A DNA stretch of 64,000 nucleotides, taken from positions 124,001 to 188,000 of the forward strand of contig PKUJ01000002.1 of the NCBI GenBank assembly GCA_002869565.1, read 5' to 3'. The DNA comes from Arcobacter sp. GTDB lineage: Bacteria; Campylobacterota; Campylobacteria; Campylobacterales; Arcobacteraceae. The notes under the pieces were generated by a model. It saw nothing but the letters and a program-made list of their open reading frames with translations. It was not told the origin of the DNA and did not search any database. Shown in pieces: positions 25,326 to 36,800 of this stretch. The position numbers and the translations under genes were made by a program. Each line of letters opens with the position of its first letter. Within the stretch, counting starts at the first letter, position 1.

Positions 25326-27491
25326 ATGGAATATAAAGTATTAGAGGGAAATTTAACTGTAAATAAATCTCTTTATGAATTAATCAATGAAGAGATTTTA
25401 CCAATAACAACAATTTCTAAAGAGCTTTTTTGGAAAAACTTTGAAAATATTATTGAGGAATTGACACCTGAAAATAAAGCTTTATTAAAAAAAAGAGATG
25501 CTTTTCAAACACTAATTGATTCATGGCATATAAATAATATATATGATGAAAATAGTTTTAGTGAATATAAAAACTTTTTAAAGCAGATTGCTTATTTAGT
25601 TGAGGAAAAAGAGGATTTCAAAGTTGAAACTTCAAATGTAGATGAAGAGATAAAACTTCAAGCGGGACCACAACTTGTGGTACCTATAAAAAATGCTAGA
25701 TTTGCTTTAAATGCTGCAAATGCTAGATGGGGAAGTTTATACGATGCTTTATATGGAACAGATGTAATCCCTACAAATGGTGAATTAGCCATCACAAAAG
25801 AGTACAATAAAAAAAGAGGAGAATCAGTTGTAAATTATGCAAAAGAGCATTTAGATACAGTTGCACCTTTAAAAGAGGGAAGTCACAAAGATGCAAGATC
25901 TTATAAAATTGTAGATAACAAATTAGAAATTGTTCTTAAAAATATCACAAGCACTTTAAAAGATGATTTAAAATTTGTTGCATATGAAGGGGAAAAAGAA
26001 AATCCTAGATCAATAGTTTTTAAAAACAACAACCTTCATGTAATAGTTGAGTTTGATAAAGATAGTTTTATTGGAAAACTTGATATTGCAGGGGTAAAAG
26101 ATATAGTTGCAGAAGCTGCTGTTTCTACTATCATGGATTGTGAAGATTCTATTGCTGCAGTTGATGCACAAGATAAAGTTGAAGTTTATAGAAACTGGTT
26201 TGGTCTTATGAAAGGTGATTTAGAAGATAGCTTTGAAAAGGGTGGAAAAACAGTTATTAGAAAACTAAATAGTGATAAAAAATATAAAACTTTGGATGAC
26301 AAAGAGTTAACTTTGCATGGAAGAAGTCTACTTTTCATTAGAAATGTTGGTCATCTTATGACAAATCCAGCTATTTTGGATAAAGATGGAAATGAAATTT
26401 TTGAGGGAATTATGGATTGTATGATTACAACTTTAGCTGCGATTACTGATTTAACTAATAAAAATGAAAAGAAAAATAGTAGAACAAAGTCTATTTATAT
26501 AGTTAAACCAAAAATGCATGGACCAGAGGAAGTTGCTTTTGCAGTTAAACTATTTGATAAAGTAGAAAAAGCTTTAAATCTTCCAGAAAACACTATAAAA
26601 ATTGGTATTATGGATGAGGAGAGAAGAACAACAATAAACCTAAAAGAGTGTATTAGACAAGCTACTAAAAGAGTTGTATTTATCAACACAGGATTCTTAG
26701 ATAGAACAGGTGATGAGATTCATACTTCTATGTTAGCAGGGGCAATGACACCAAAAACAAAAATGAAAAGTGAGGCTTGGATAAAAGCTTATGAAACTTG
26801 GAATGTTGATATTGGTTTGGAGTGTGGATTGCAAGGTTTCTCTCAAATTGGGAAAGGGATGTGGGCTATGCCAGATGAAATGGCTAAAATGATGGATGAA
26901 AAAATATCTCACCCAAAATCAGGAGCAAATACTGCTTGGGTACCATCTCCTACAGCTGCAACTTTACACTCAATTCACTACCATAAAGTTGATGTATTTA
27001 GTATCCAAAATGAACTTAAAGGGAAAAGAAGAGCAAGTGTAGATGAGCTTTTAACTATTCCATTACTAAAAGAAACTTTATCAAAAGAGACAATCAAAAA
27101 TGAGATTGATAACAACTGCCAAAGTATCTTAGGGTATGTTGTAAGATGGATTGATGCTGGAATTGGATGTTCAAAAGTTCCAGATATAAATAATGTAGCA
27201 CTTATGGAAGATAGGGCAACACTTAGAATCTCTTCTCAACATTTAGCAAACTGGATTGAACATAAAATCACTTCAAAAGAGGAAGTGTTGGAATCTTTAA
27301 AACAGATGGCAGTTGTTGTTGACAAACAAAATAAAAATGATGCAACATATAAAAATATTGCTCCATCTTTTAATGGAATTGCTTTCAAAGCTGCTTGTGA
27401 TTTAATATTTAAAGGAAAAGAACAGCCTTCTGGATATACAGAACCTTTACTTCATAAATATAGAAGAGAATATAAAGAATTAACTGATTAA
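25326..27491 (+). CDS. glcB: Malate synthase G
   Basis: This 721-aa enzyme condenses glyoxylate with acetyl-CoA to malate. Length and motifs match isoform G: TIMDCEDSIAAVDA, KPKMHGPEEVAFA, TGFLDRTGDEIHTSM and GANTAWVPSPTAATLHSIHY. It is 11 nt behind the NCS1 gene and likely co-transcribed. In this setting it removes the glyoxylate released by ureidoglycolate lyase and feeds its carbon into the TCA cycle, without need for isocitrate lyase. Confidence 0.95.
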   Translation: MEYKVLEGNLTVNKSLYELINEEILPITTISKELFWKNFENIIEELTPENKALLKKRDAFQTLIDSWHINNIYDENSFSEYKNFLKQIAYLVEEKEDFKVETSNVDEEIKLQAGPQLVVPIKNARFALNAANARWGSLYDALYGTDVIPTNGELAITKEYNKKRGESVVNYAKEHLDTVAPLKEGSHKDARSYKIVDNKLEIVLKNITSTLKDDLKFVAYEGEKENPRSIVFKNNNLHVIVEFDKDSFIGKLDIAGVKDIVAEAAVSTIMDCEDSIAAVDAQDKVEVYRNWFGLMKGDLEDSFEKGGKTVIRKLNSDKKYKTLDDKELTLHGRSLLFIRNVGHLMTNPAILDKDGNEIFEGIMDCMITTLAAITDLTNKNEKKNSRTKSIYIVKPKMHGPEEVAFAVKLFDKVEKALNLPENTIKIGIMDEERRTTINLKECIRQATKRVVFINTGFLDRTGDEIHTSMLAGAMTPKTKMKSEAWIKAYETWNVDIGLECGLQGFSQIGKGMWAMPDEMAKMMDEKISHPKSGANTAWVPSPTAATLHSIHYHKVDVFSIQNELKGKRRASVDELLTIPLLKETLSKETIKNEIDNNCQSILGYVVRWIDAGIGCSKVPDINNVALMEDRATLRISSQHLANWIEHKITSKEEVLESLKQMAVVVDKQNKNDATYKNIAPSFNGIAFKAACDLIFKGKEQPSGYTEPLLHKYRREYKELTD

Positions 27492-27567
27492 ATAATAGAC
27501 AAGTGAAGAAAAATAATACAGTGTTATTTAGATAGACTTATTAGAATAAATTTAAAAGGAGAGCTAG

Positions 27568-28251
27568 ATGTTCTTAACAAATCGTGAGCAAGAGAAACTG
27601 ATGATTTATACAGCTTCAAAACTAGCACTAGAAAGAAAAGAAAAAGGCTTAAAATTAAACTATCCAGAAGCGGTGGCAATTATAAGTTCTTTTATACTTG
27701 AAGGTGCAAGAGAAGGGAAAAGTGTTGCCCAACTTATGGTTAGTGCTACAAAGGTATTAGGTGCGGAAGATGTTTTACCTGGTGTGGCTTCCATGATGGA
27801 TATGGTTCAAACAGAAGCTACTTTTGATGATGGTACAAAACTTGTTACTGTTCATAATCCAATACCTGTACTTAAAACTGAAATTATTCCTGGAGAATAT
27901 TTTATTGATGAAGGTGAAATTGAGTTAAATGAGTCCTTAGATGTAATTACTCTTGAAGTTGAAAATATTGGAGATAGACCTATTCAAGTAGGTTCCCATT
28001 ATCACTTCTTTGAGACAAATGCTTTTTTAGATTTCAATAGAGAAATAGCCTATGGCAAAAGATTAAATATCCCTGCTGGAACTTCAGTTAGATTTGAACC
28101 TGGAAGTAAAAAAAAGATTGAATTAGTTGATTATACTGGACAGAGGTATATTGCTGGATTTAATGGTTTAGTAAATGGCTATTTAGACGTTAATGAAACT
28201 AAAATTAAAGCAATGGAAAATTTAGAGACTTTTTTAGGGAGTAGATCATGA
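27568..28251 (+). CDS. ureA: Urease gamma-beta fusion subunit UreAB
   Basis: This 227-aa structural subunit joins UreA (gamma, residues 1 to about 100, with [14 protein letters not shown] and [19 protein letters not shown]) to UreB (beta, about 105 onwards, with [26 protein letters not shown] and [11 protein letters not shown]). This fusion is typical of Helicobacter and related Campylobacterota. AAGGAGAG precedes the ATG, and the stop overlaps ureC by 4 nt. A 76-nt gap separates it from malate synthase; TAGAAT at 27542-27547 could be a local promoter. Confidence 0.95.
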   Translation: MFLTNREQEKLMIYTASKLALERKEKGLKLNYPEAVAIISSFILEGAREGKSVAQLMVSATKVLGAEDVLPGVASMMDMVQTEATFDDGTKLVTVHNPIPVLKTEIIPGEYFIDEGEIELNESLDVITLEVENIGDRPIQVGSHYHFFETNAFLDFNREIAYGKRLNIPAGTSVRFEPGSKKKIELVDYTGQRYIAGFNGLVNGYLDVNETKIKAMENLETFLGSRS

Positions 28252-29951
28252 AGATTTCAAAAGCAAAATATGCCTCAATGTATGGACCAACTACAGGTGA
28301 TAGATTTAGACTAGCTGATACTTCATTAATTGCAAAAATTGAAAAAGATTATACAACTTATGGTGAAGAGTCAAAATTTGGTGGAGGGAAAACTATTCGT
28401 GATGGGATGGCACAATCTCCCCTTGCTGTTGATGTGGCTGATTTAATTATTACAAATGCAACAATTATCGATTATACAGGTATTTACAAGGCAGATATTG
28501 GTATTAAAAATGGAAAAATATCTGCTATTGGAAAAAGTGGAAATCCATATAACTGTGATGGGATAACTGAAGGCTTAGAGATTGGTGCAAATACAGAGAT
28601 ACTTTCAGCAGAAGGTAAAATTATAACTGCTGGTGGTATAGATGCTCATATCCATTTTATCTCTCCAGGACAAATAGATGAAGCACTAAGTTCAGGAGTT
28701 ACTACTATGATAGGTGGAGGAACTGGTCCTAATACTGGAACTAATGCCACAACCTGTACTCCAGGGGAATTTCATATTCATAAGATGATGGAAGCCGTTG
28801 ATGATTTACCTTTAAACTTTGGATTTATGGGAAAAGGGAATAGTTCAAACTATGAGGCACTAAAAGTTCAAGTGGAAGCAGGAGCTATGGGTCTTAAACT
28901 TCATGAAGATTGGGGGACTACTCCAAATGCTGTTGATACTTGTCTAAAAGTTGCCGAGGATTTAGATGTTCAAGTTGCTATTCATACTGATACTTTAAAC
29001 GAATCAGGATTTGTGGATAGTACTGTAAATGCTTTTGCTGGAAGAACTATTCATACGTTCCATAGTGAAGGAGCAGGGGGTGGTCATGCCCCTGATATTA
29101 TGAAAGTTGCAGGTTTAGAAAATATCTTACCTTCAAGTACAAATCCAACCCTACCATATACAAAAAATACAATAGAAGAACACCTTGATATGCTTATGGT
29201 TTGTCACCATTTAAGTCCCAAAATTCCAGAAGATGTAAGTTTTGCTGAGAGTAGAATTAGAGGTAAAACTATTGCTGCTGAAGATGTGTTACATGATATA
29301 GGTGCTATTTCAATGACAAGTTCAGATTCTCAAGCTATGGGAAGAGTTGGTGAAGTTGTAATAAGAACTTGGCAAGTAGCTGATTCTATGAAAAAACAAA
29401 GAGGTACATTGGATTTAGATGATGAACGTTGTGATAATGAAAGAATTAAAAGATATATTGCCAAATATACAATAAATCCTGCAATTGCTTGTGGTATTGA
29501 TGAACATATTGGAAGTGTTGAAGTTGGAAAAATGGCAGATTTAGTTCTTTGGACTCCTGCATTTTTTGGAGTAAAGCCAGAAATTATTATCAAAGGTGGT
29601 TTTATAGCGTTAAGTATGATGGGTGATTCAAATGCTTCAATTCCAACACCAGAACCAAATATGTATAGACCAATGTTTGGAAGTATGGGAAAAGCAGCCT
29701 CTAATATAAGTGCAATGTTTGTTTCTCAAGCTTCAATCGATAAAGGGATTGAAGAACACTTAGATATAAATAAAGTAATGATTCCCGTTAAAAATACAAG
29801 AAATATTACAAAAAAAGATATGAAGTTGAATGATTTTATAGGTGATATTGAAGTTGATCCTGAAACATATGATGTAAAAGTAAATGGTGAAATTATAGAA
29901 TCAGATTTCCAAACAGAATTGCCAATGGCTAAGAGATATTTCTTATTTTAA
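28248..29951 (+). CDS. ureC: Urease alpha (catalytic) subunit
   Basis: This 567-aa nickel enzyme hydrolyses urea to ammonia and carbamate. All active-site residues are present at canonical positions: His134 and His136 (AHIHFI), carbamylated Lys217 and His219 (GLKLHEDWG), His246, His272, flap Cys319 and His320 (MVCHHLS), and Asp360. The protein is full length and ends KRYFLF, as usual for UreC. It should assemble with UreAB and needs UreD/E/F/G and nickel. Helicobacter calls this subunit UreB. Confidence 0.96.
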   Translation: MKISKAKYASMYGPTTGDRFRLADTSLIAKIEKDYTTYGEESKFGGGKTIRDGMAQSPLAVDVADLIITNATIIDYTGIYKADIGIKNGKISAIGKSGNPYNCDGITEGLEIGANTEILSAEGKIITAGGIDAHIHFISPGQIDEALSSGVTTMIGGGTGPNTGTNATTCTPGEFHIHKMMEAVDDLPLNFGFMGKGNSSNYEALKVQVEAGAMGLKLHEDWGTTPNAVDTCLKVAEDLDVQVAIHTDTLNESGFVDSTVNAFAGRTIHTFHSEGAGGGHAPDIMKVAGLENILPSSTNPTLPYTKNTIEEHLDMLMVCHHLSPKIPEDVSFAESRIRGKTIAAEDVLHDIGAISMTSSDSQAMGRVGEVVIRTWQVADSMKKQRGTLDLDDERCDNERIKRYIAKYTINPAIACGIDEHIGSVEVGKMADLVLWTPAFFGVKPEIIIKGGFIALSMMGDSNASIPTPEPNMYRPMFGSMGKAASNISAMFVSQASIDKGIEEHLDINKVMIPVKNTRNITKKDMKLNDFIGDIEVDPETYDVKVNGEIIESDFQTELPMAKRYFLF

Positions 29952-29967
29952 AACTAGGACAAACATA

Positions 29968-30402
29968 ATGATTAAAAAAGCAATTACAATTACACGAGAT
30001 ATAGAATCAGATGATGAGGTATTATTAGATTGGTTTGATATGCAAAAACCAAATCTTTGTGCTCTTACAAAAGAGGGTGTAGAGTTTATTATAAAAGCAA
30101 AATATACACATCTTCATGAAAATGATATTTTAGAGTGTGAAGATGGTTATAAGATTAAGATTTTAAAATCAGAAGATAATATCTATACTTTAACATTTTG
30201 TGATCATATTACATTTGCAAGAATTGCTTATGAAATAGGAAATCGTCATCAACCCGTTTGTATAGAAGATTATAAGATTACTATCTTAGAAGATATTTCA
30301 ACTGCGGATATTATCAAAGCTTGTGAATCTATTGATAAAGTTGAAATTAAAAAGCATAGGGGTATTTTCAAACCAAATGGAAATGCACATCACTCACACT
30401 AA
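29968..30402 (+). CDS. ureE: Urease accessory protein UreE (nickel metallochaperone)
   Basis: This 144-aa chaperone delivers nickel to the urease maturation complex. The C-terminal domain motif GNRHQPVCIEDYKI holds the conserved interfacial nickel-binding His, and the C-terminus ends AHHSH, a short His tail that can bind additional nickel. An AGGAC site precedes the start. It sits 16 nt after ureC and 4 nt before the chosen ureF start. Confidence 0.93.
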   Translation: MIKKAITITRDIESDDEVLLDWFDMQKPNLCALTKEGVEFIIKAKYTHLHENDILECEDGYKIKILKSEDNIYTLTFCDHITFARIAYEIGNRHQPVCIEDYKITILEDISTADIIKACESIDKVEIKKHRGIFKPNGNAHHSH

Positions 30403-30406
30403 TAAA

Positions 30407-31084
30407 ATGAATGATGCAAAAGCTTTAAGTAGATTTTTACAGCTTCTTGATGGGGTTTTTCCATCAGGGGCTTTTGTACACTCTTTTGGTCTTGAACCAC
30501 ATATTGTTCTTGGTTTTGTAAAAGATAAAAAGAGTTTAAAAAGGTATTTAGAAAATATAATTTGTGACCAGTATCAGAGATTAGAGTTTGTTGCAGTAAA
30601 AAAAGCATTTGAACTTTTTCAAGAAGATAAGTTGAGTTTTATTATAAAAGAAGACAAAAAATATGCTTCAATGCTAAGTTTTGAGTATGCAAAAGCCTCA
30701 AAAGACTTAGGTGAGAATTATTTAAAACATATAAACTTTGATATAAAAAAAGAGATAGTTAAAAAATATTTTGAAAAAGTTAAATCTAAACAAAGTGTAG
30801 GAAATGAACTTTTTATTTTAAGTGCTTATGCTTTTGAATTGGATTTAGATGCAGATACTTTTCTTCTACTTTGGTGCAAGAAGTCTTTGATAAATATTGC
30901 AAGTGCGAGTTTGAAAATATCAAGAATAAAACCCTCAGAAATACAACAAGTTTTGTTTGCATTTGATGAGGTAATTGAAGAATCAATAAACAAAAGTTCT
31001 AAAAATATCAGTAACTTTAATCCTTTGTTTGAAGAGGTGATTTTTTCACATCTGAATTTAGAACCAAAAATGTTTACAACATAA
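30407..31084 (+). CDS. ureF: Urease accessory protein UreF
   Basis: This 225-aa protein is the GTPase-regulating partner of UreG in the activation complex. Marks are FLQLLDGVFPSGAFVHSFGL at the N-terminus (family: P.GaF.yS.GLE) and a helical body. The start ATG at 30407 gives the family-typical N-terminus MNDAKALSRF. The frame stays open for 28 more codons upstream inside ureE, but that part looks like ureE DNA read out of frame. No clear ribosome site is seen, so translation is probably coupled to ureE, which ends 4 nt earlier. Confidence 0.88.
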   Translation: MNDAKALSRFLQLLDGVFPSGAFVHSFGLEPHIVLGFVKDKKSLKRYLENIICDQYQRLEFVAVKKAFELFQEDKLSFIIKEDKKYASMLSFEYAKASKDLGENYLKHINFDIKKEIVKKYFEKVKSKQSVGNELFILSAYAFELDLDADTFLLLWCKKSLINIASASLKISRIKPSEIQQVLFAFDEVIEESINKSSKNISNFNPLFEEVIFSHLNLEPKMFTT

Positions 31085-31097
31085 AAGGAGTTAAAAT

Positions 31098-31685
31098 ATG
31101 TCAATTAAGATTGGAATAGCAGGACCTGTAGGCAGTGGTAAAACTTCTATAATAGAAAAACTAACTAATATGTTAAAAGACGAATACATTTTAGGTATTG
31201 TTACAAATGATATCTACACAACAGAAGATGCCAACTATTTAAAAAATAAACTTGATTTAAACCCTGAGCAAATTATTGGGGTTGAAACAGGTGGTTGCCC
31301 TCATACAGCAATTCGTGATGATATATCAATGAATCAAAAGGCAGTAGAAGAACTTGAAGAGAAATTTAATCCTGAAATTATTTTTGTAGAGAGTGGAGGA
31401 GATAATCTATCTGCAACTTTCTCTTATGAATTAGTTGATTACTATCTTTATGTAATTGATGTTGCACAAGGTGGTGATATTCCTAGAAAAAAAGGTGCAG
31501 GTTTACTATTTTCTGATCTTTTAGTTATCAACAAAACAGACTTATGCCCCTATGTTAATGTAGAATTAGAACAGATGAAAGAGGATGTAAAAAATAATAG
31601 AAAAAATAAACCAAGTCTTTTTCTAACAAACAAGGACGAAGAAAGTTTTAAAAAGTTAAAAGAGTGGATTCTCGCACTATTATAA
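31098..31685 (+). CDS. ureG: Urease accessory GTPase UreG
   Basis: This 195-aa SIMIBI GTPase powers nickel transfer into urease. P-loop GPVGSGKTS is at residues 9-17, the metal-binding Cys-Pro-His is in ETGGCPHTAIRDD near residue 64, and guanine-specificity NKTDL is near residue 147. AAGGAG lies 8 nt before the ATG. It is the last gene of the urease operon; no ureD/ureH follows. It stops 2 nt before the end of the convergent histidine kinase gene. Confidence 0.96.
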   Translation: MSIKIGIAGPVGSGKTSIIEKLTNMLKDEYILGIVTNDIYTTEDANYLKNKLDLNPEQIIGVETGGCPHTAIRDDISMNQKAVEELEEKFNPEIIFVESGGDNLSATFSYELVDYYLYVIDVAQGGDIPRKKGAGLLFSDLLVINKTDLCPYVNVELEQMKEDVKNNRKNKPSLFLTNKDEESFKKLKEWILALL

Positions 31686-31687
31686 AT

Positions 31688-33628
31688 TTAAATTTTTTTT
31701 GGAAGTGAAATTGTAAATTCAGCCCCTGCGTAACTTTCCCCTTTATATGTATAAGTTACATTTGAAACTAGAATTTCACCGTGCATTTTTTCTATTATCT
31801 GCTTACACATATGAAGGCCAATTCCTGTTCCTTCATTATCATTTTTTGTAGTAAAATAAGCTTTAAATACCTTATCTATAATATCTCTTGGAATACCTCC
31901 TGCGTTATCTTTTATTTTTATAATTATTTTATTTTTTTCTCTTTTTGTCGTTATAAATAAAAGTCTATTTTCATCAGAACCTTTTTTTATAAGTTCATCT
32001 TTGGCATTTTTAAAAATATTGATTAAAACTTGTAAAAGTTCATTTTGATAACCAAATAGTTCTATATTTAATATCTCTTTTATAACTTTTATATTGTTAT
32101 TTTTAAATTGAGAATTTATGAGTTTACACGTTTTGTCAAAAGTATCTTGCAAATTAAAATATTGTTCTTCTTTATAAGGTTTAAAAAAACTTCTAAAATC
32201 ATCGATTGTATCAGATAAATGTTTTACTGAATTATCTATATTATCAATTGCTTCATCTATTTCTTTTTTAGTACTAAAATCTTTTTCATCTTGATTCATT
32301 CTCATCAGACCATTTGATAAACTGATTAAGTTTAAAGGTTGCTTCCATTGATGTGCAATATTTCCAATCATTTCACCCATTGATGCCATCTTAGATTGTT
32401 GAATTAAGAGTTTTTCTTTTTCTAATACATTAGACATCTCTTTTTGAATTTGTATTTTGTAATTTGTAAATATATTTTCAATTAACTTTGATACATAAAA
32501 TGAACTTAAAATTAGGATGAATGTAATTAATAAACTAATAATAATTATTTTATTAATAGTTTTTTCAGTTGATTTCTCTAGTGATAATCTTTTTTCTTCA
32601 ATCTCAGCATTTAATTCTTCTAAATAAAATCCACTACCAATAACCCATCCCCAATCTTCAAATAGTTTTAAAAAAGAAATTTTTTCGTTAGATTTTAAAT
32701 TTTCATTTAATTTTACACTCGCTTTGTATCTAATAAATCCTTCTTTATTTTTTTTTGAATAATCTATCATATCTCGTAAAAGATGATTACCATCTTTATT
32801 TTTAACGTTATATCTATTAATACCAATTAATTCTTTTTTTGGATTTACTAAACATAAACCTTTTAGGTCATAGATGAAAATATGATCTGGCTTCTTAAAT
32901 TTAATACTATTTATTTTATGTAGTATTTTTTCTTTAATTTGTTTTTCATAATCAACTAGATAATCTCCAGTTCCAATAAAGATATCATAAGTTTCAAATT
33001 TTTTAAAAAAACCTATTTTTTTATATTCCCTATCTTTTTCATATGGTTTTCTCCAATACCATTCATAAAATGTTTCATCTTTATTATTTAATATGACATT
33101 CATCTCTTTTAGAAGAGATATACCTTTTGAATCTTTATATTCCCAAAAGTTTTTTCCCTCAATTTCTGGAAATTGGGCATTTAAAATATTAGTACCATTC
33201 ATCTCATATATAAATATATATCCCAGTTCATTACTGAATCTAATATTTCTTAAAGCAACTTTTATTAGATTGATTGTCTCTTCTTTTGAATAATTAGGCT
33301 TTTTAATATTTTCGTTATAAATTGAGTTAACAATAGCATATGCTTGATAAACTTGCTGTTTTATTTGTTTTTTTAGATTTTCATTTTCTGTTTTTTTTTC
33401 TATGTTAATAATTTCATAAATACTATTTACTAGGTTTTCAACTTTTATTTTATTTTGTTCAATATATTTTTCTTTTAATTGTTTTATATCATTTTCTAAG
33501 TCTACATTTTTTTGGTGAATAAAAATTTCCATAATTGAGAAAGAAAAAATTATAAGAAAACTTATTGCTCCATATTTAACAAAAGAAGTTAAGTTTTTTT
33601 CATCATTTAGTAGTTTTGTTAGGATCAA
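31688..33628 (-). CDS. Membrane sensor histidine kinase with double Cache domain
   Basis: This 646-aa sensor kinase has an N-terminal membrane helix, a periplasmic double-Cache (dCache_2-like) region with two similar halves (GYIFIYEMNGTNILN; HIFIYDLKGLCLVNP with LFEDWGWVIGSGFY), a second membrane helix near residue 355, an HisKA helix with the phospho-accepting His in IGNIAHQWKQPLN (about 427), and an HATPase domain (DNAGGIPRDII, GTGIGLHMCK). The start is TTG 33628, supported by AAGGAG 6 nt upstream on this strand. No response regulator is adjacent. Ligand unknown; Cache domains usually sense small carboxylates or amino acids. Confidence 0.9.
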   Translation of the reverse strand: MILTKLLNDEKNLTSFVKYGAISFLIIFSFSIMEIFIHQKNVDLENDIKQLKEKYIEQNKIKVENLVNSIYEIINIEKKTENENLKKQIKQQVYQAYAIVNSIYNENIKKPNYSKEETINLIKVALRNIRFSNELGYIFIYEMNGTNILNAQFPEIEGKNFWEYKDSKGISLLKEMNVILNNKDETFYEWYWRKPYEKDREYKKIGFFKKFETYDIFIGTGDYLVDYEKQIKEKILHKINSIKFKKPDHIFIYDLKGLCLVNPKKELIGINRYNVKNKDGNHLLRDMIDYSKKNKEGFIRYKASVKLNENLKSNEKISFLKLFEDWGWVIGSGFYLEELNAEIEEKRLSLEKSTEKTINKIIIISLLITFILILSSFYVSKLIENIFTNYKIQIQKEMSNVLEKEKLLIQQSKMASMGEMIGNIAHQWKQPLNLISLSNGLMRMNQDEKDFSTKKEIDEAIDNIDNSVKHLSDTIDDFRSFFKPYKEEQYFNLQDTFDKTCKLINSQFKNNNIKVIKEILNIELFGYQNELLQVLINIFKNAKDELIKKGSDENRLLFITTKREKNKIIIKIKDNAGGIPRDIIDKVFKAYFTTKNDNEGTGIGLHMCKQIIEKMHGEILVSNVTYTYKGESYAGAEFTISLPKKI

Positions 33629-33832
33629 GTGAAGCTCCTTTTATCTCAAGTTTACGAATATATTATAGAATAAAAATATAATTTCAAAATAAATTTTTTT
33701 ATTTAGTTATTTATAAAACTTATAAATTTTTGAATCTATTTATACGTTCATGCTACTTTGATAGTGTAGACTTTAAGGGATTAAAAGGATAAAATATCTT
33801 TATTAATACAAATAAGTAAGGAGAAGTTTTTA

Positions 33833-36800
33833 ATGTACAATAAATATAAAATACTCTCTATTTGTTTTTTATTATTTTGTACGACTTTTCTTTCTTCTAA
33901 TGAAAAAGTTGTTTTACAACTTAAATGGCTACATCAGTTCCAATTTGCAGGATATTATGCTGCAAAAGAAAAAGGTTTTTACAATGATCTTGGACTTGAT
34001 GTAGAAATAAAACAACGAAATCTTGCTACAAATAATATACAAGAAGTAATTGATGGCAAAGCACAATATGGAATTGCTGATTCGGTCTTATTGTTATATA
34101 AAGCAAAAAATGAACCAGTTGTAATAATTTCACCTATTTTTCAGCACTCTCCTAGCGTACTACTATTTACAAAAAGTAGTGGAATAAATTCGGTATATGA
34201 TTTAACTGGCAAAAACATAATTTTTTATAAAAATGATACTGATGGTTTTTCTCTTCTTTCTATGTTGAAAAAATTTGATGTCAGACCAAATTTGATTAGA
34301 AAAAGATCAAAAGATGATTATTTAAAATTAGTAAATAATGAAGTCGATTCAATGGCTGCTTATTTAACAAATGAACCTTTTTATTTAAAAGAAAAAAATA
34401 TTGAAACTACGGTTATTGATCCTATGAATTATGGTTTTGATTTATATGGAGATATGTTATTTACAAATAAAGATGAAGCAGTAAATCATCCAAAAAGAGT
34501 TGAAAAATTTAAGAAAGCAACTCTAAAAGGTTGGGAATATGCTTTGAATAATAAAGAAGAAATTATTAAACTTATTAATGAAAAGTATACAAAAAAATCA
34601 ATAGAACATCTTAGATATGAGGCTAATGCAATTGATAAAATGATTAATAAAGATATTATGCCAATTGGTAGTATGGATAAAGGTAGACTTCAATATATAT
34701 ATAGTCTATATAAGGATTATGGTTTATCAAGTGGAAATTTAGATGTAAAAGATTTTATTTTTGAAGAGTATAAAAGTAATAAAGGACTAATAAAATTATC
34801 AAAAGAAGAAAAAGCGTATCTTGAAAAACATCCTGTATTGACAATTCCAAGTTTAAATACTTTTCCGCCATTTAATTTTTATGAAAATAATCAAATAAAG
34901 GGTTATTCTATTGATTTTATGAAACTAGTAGGTCAATATATGGATGTTGAAATAAAGGCTTTAAAAAATAAATCTTGGAAAGAATATTTATCTATGCTAA
35001 AAAATGGCACTTTAGATATTATGCCACATTTAGCTTTAAGTGAAGAACGAAAAAAATTTGCTGAATTTACTAACTTTGTTCATATAAAATATACGATAGG
35101 ATTGGTAATCAGAAAAGATGATGATATTAAATCTATGAAAGATTTAGAAAATAAAACTCTTGCTGTTACAGAAAAAACCTTTATACATACATATATAAAG
35201 AAAAATTTTCCTAAACAAAAATTGCTTTTAGCCTCTTCAACTGAGAATGCTCTTGAGGCTGTTTCTAGAGGAAGTGCTGATGCCGTTGTCGGCAGTATTC
35301 CTACTTTTAGTTATTATATTCAAAATAGCTGGTTGAGTAATCTCAAAACAATGCCTATTAATGATTTGGGTTTATCCGATTATACTGAACTTTTTATGGC
35401 AGTATCTAAAGGTAATACCCTTTTAAAATCTATTTTAGAAAAAGTTATTTCTTCTATTCCTCCAAGTGAAATAGCATATTTAAAAGAAAAATGGATGAAT
35501 GTTAAGCCAAGTTCAAAAGAAATCTTTACTAAAGAACAAAAGAGTTATTTAAAAGACAAAAAAAGTATAAATATTTGTGTTAATCCAAATCGGATGCCAT
35601 ATGAAGAGATTAAGAATGGAAAACATAATGGAATTACATCAGAATATATAAGACATTTTTCACAATATCTTCATATCCCAATAAAATTAATTTCAACTAA
35701 AAACTGGTTGCAGACAATTGAATATGCTAAACAAAGAAAATGTGATTTAATTACAATTATGATAGAAACGGAAGAGCAAAAAAAATATTTTAATTTTTCA
35801 ACAAAATATATAAAATCACCACTTATCCTTTCAACAAAAATTAATGAGCCATTTATAAATAATATTACAGATGTCCTTGATAGAAAAATTGGTATTGTCA
35901 AAGGTTATGCTTATAAAGAAAATTTAAAAAAGAAATATCCCTCAATAAATATAATCGATGTTGCTGATATTGAAGATGGACTGAAAAAAGTCAGTGAGGG
36001 TAAATTATTTGGTTATATTGATACCCTTCCTGCTGTAGGCCTTACAATACAAAAAAAATACATTGGAGAATTAAAAATAACGGGAACAATTAACAATGAT
36101 TCTATCTTTTCAATAGCAACAAGAAATGATGAACCACTTTTGAATGATATATTTAATATTTTAATAAAAAATATTCCAGTAGAAGAGAGTGATAGAATCT
36201 TAAATAAATGGATTTCAGTGAAATATCAAGAGGAAATAGATTACAAAAAAATCCTAAGCTTAAGCATAATATTTTTATTAATACTCTTAATAGTTATGTA
36301 TAAAAACAATGCTATTAAAAAAATCAATAAAAAGATGAAAAAATATATCGCTTTAGTAGATGAAAATATTATTAGTTCTTCAACTGATATTCATGGAAAT
36401 ATAACTGCCGTTTCTAAGGCTTTTTGTGAAATCTCTGGATACGAAAAATATGAATTACTTGGAAAAAACCATAATATTATTAGACATCCCGATATATCAA
36501 AAGAAGTATTTAAAGAATTATGGAATGACATAAGCTCTGGAAAAACTTGGAAAGGTGAATTAAAAAATAAAAAGAAAAATGGCGATTATTATTGGGTTGA
36601 TGTAACAATTTCTCCTATTTATGATGAAAGAAAAAAAATTATTGGATATACCTCTCTTAGGCAAGATATTACAAATAAAAAAGTAATTGAAGAAATCTCA
36701 ATAAAAGATGCATTAACAAATATATTTAATAGAAGACATTTTAATGATACTTTTCCTAAGTATGTTTCTGGTGCAAAAAGAAAAAATGATATGGTTTCAT

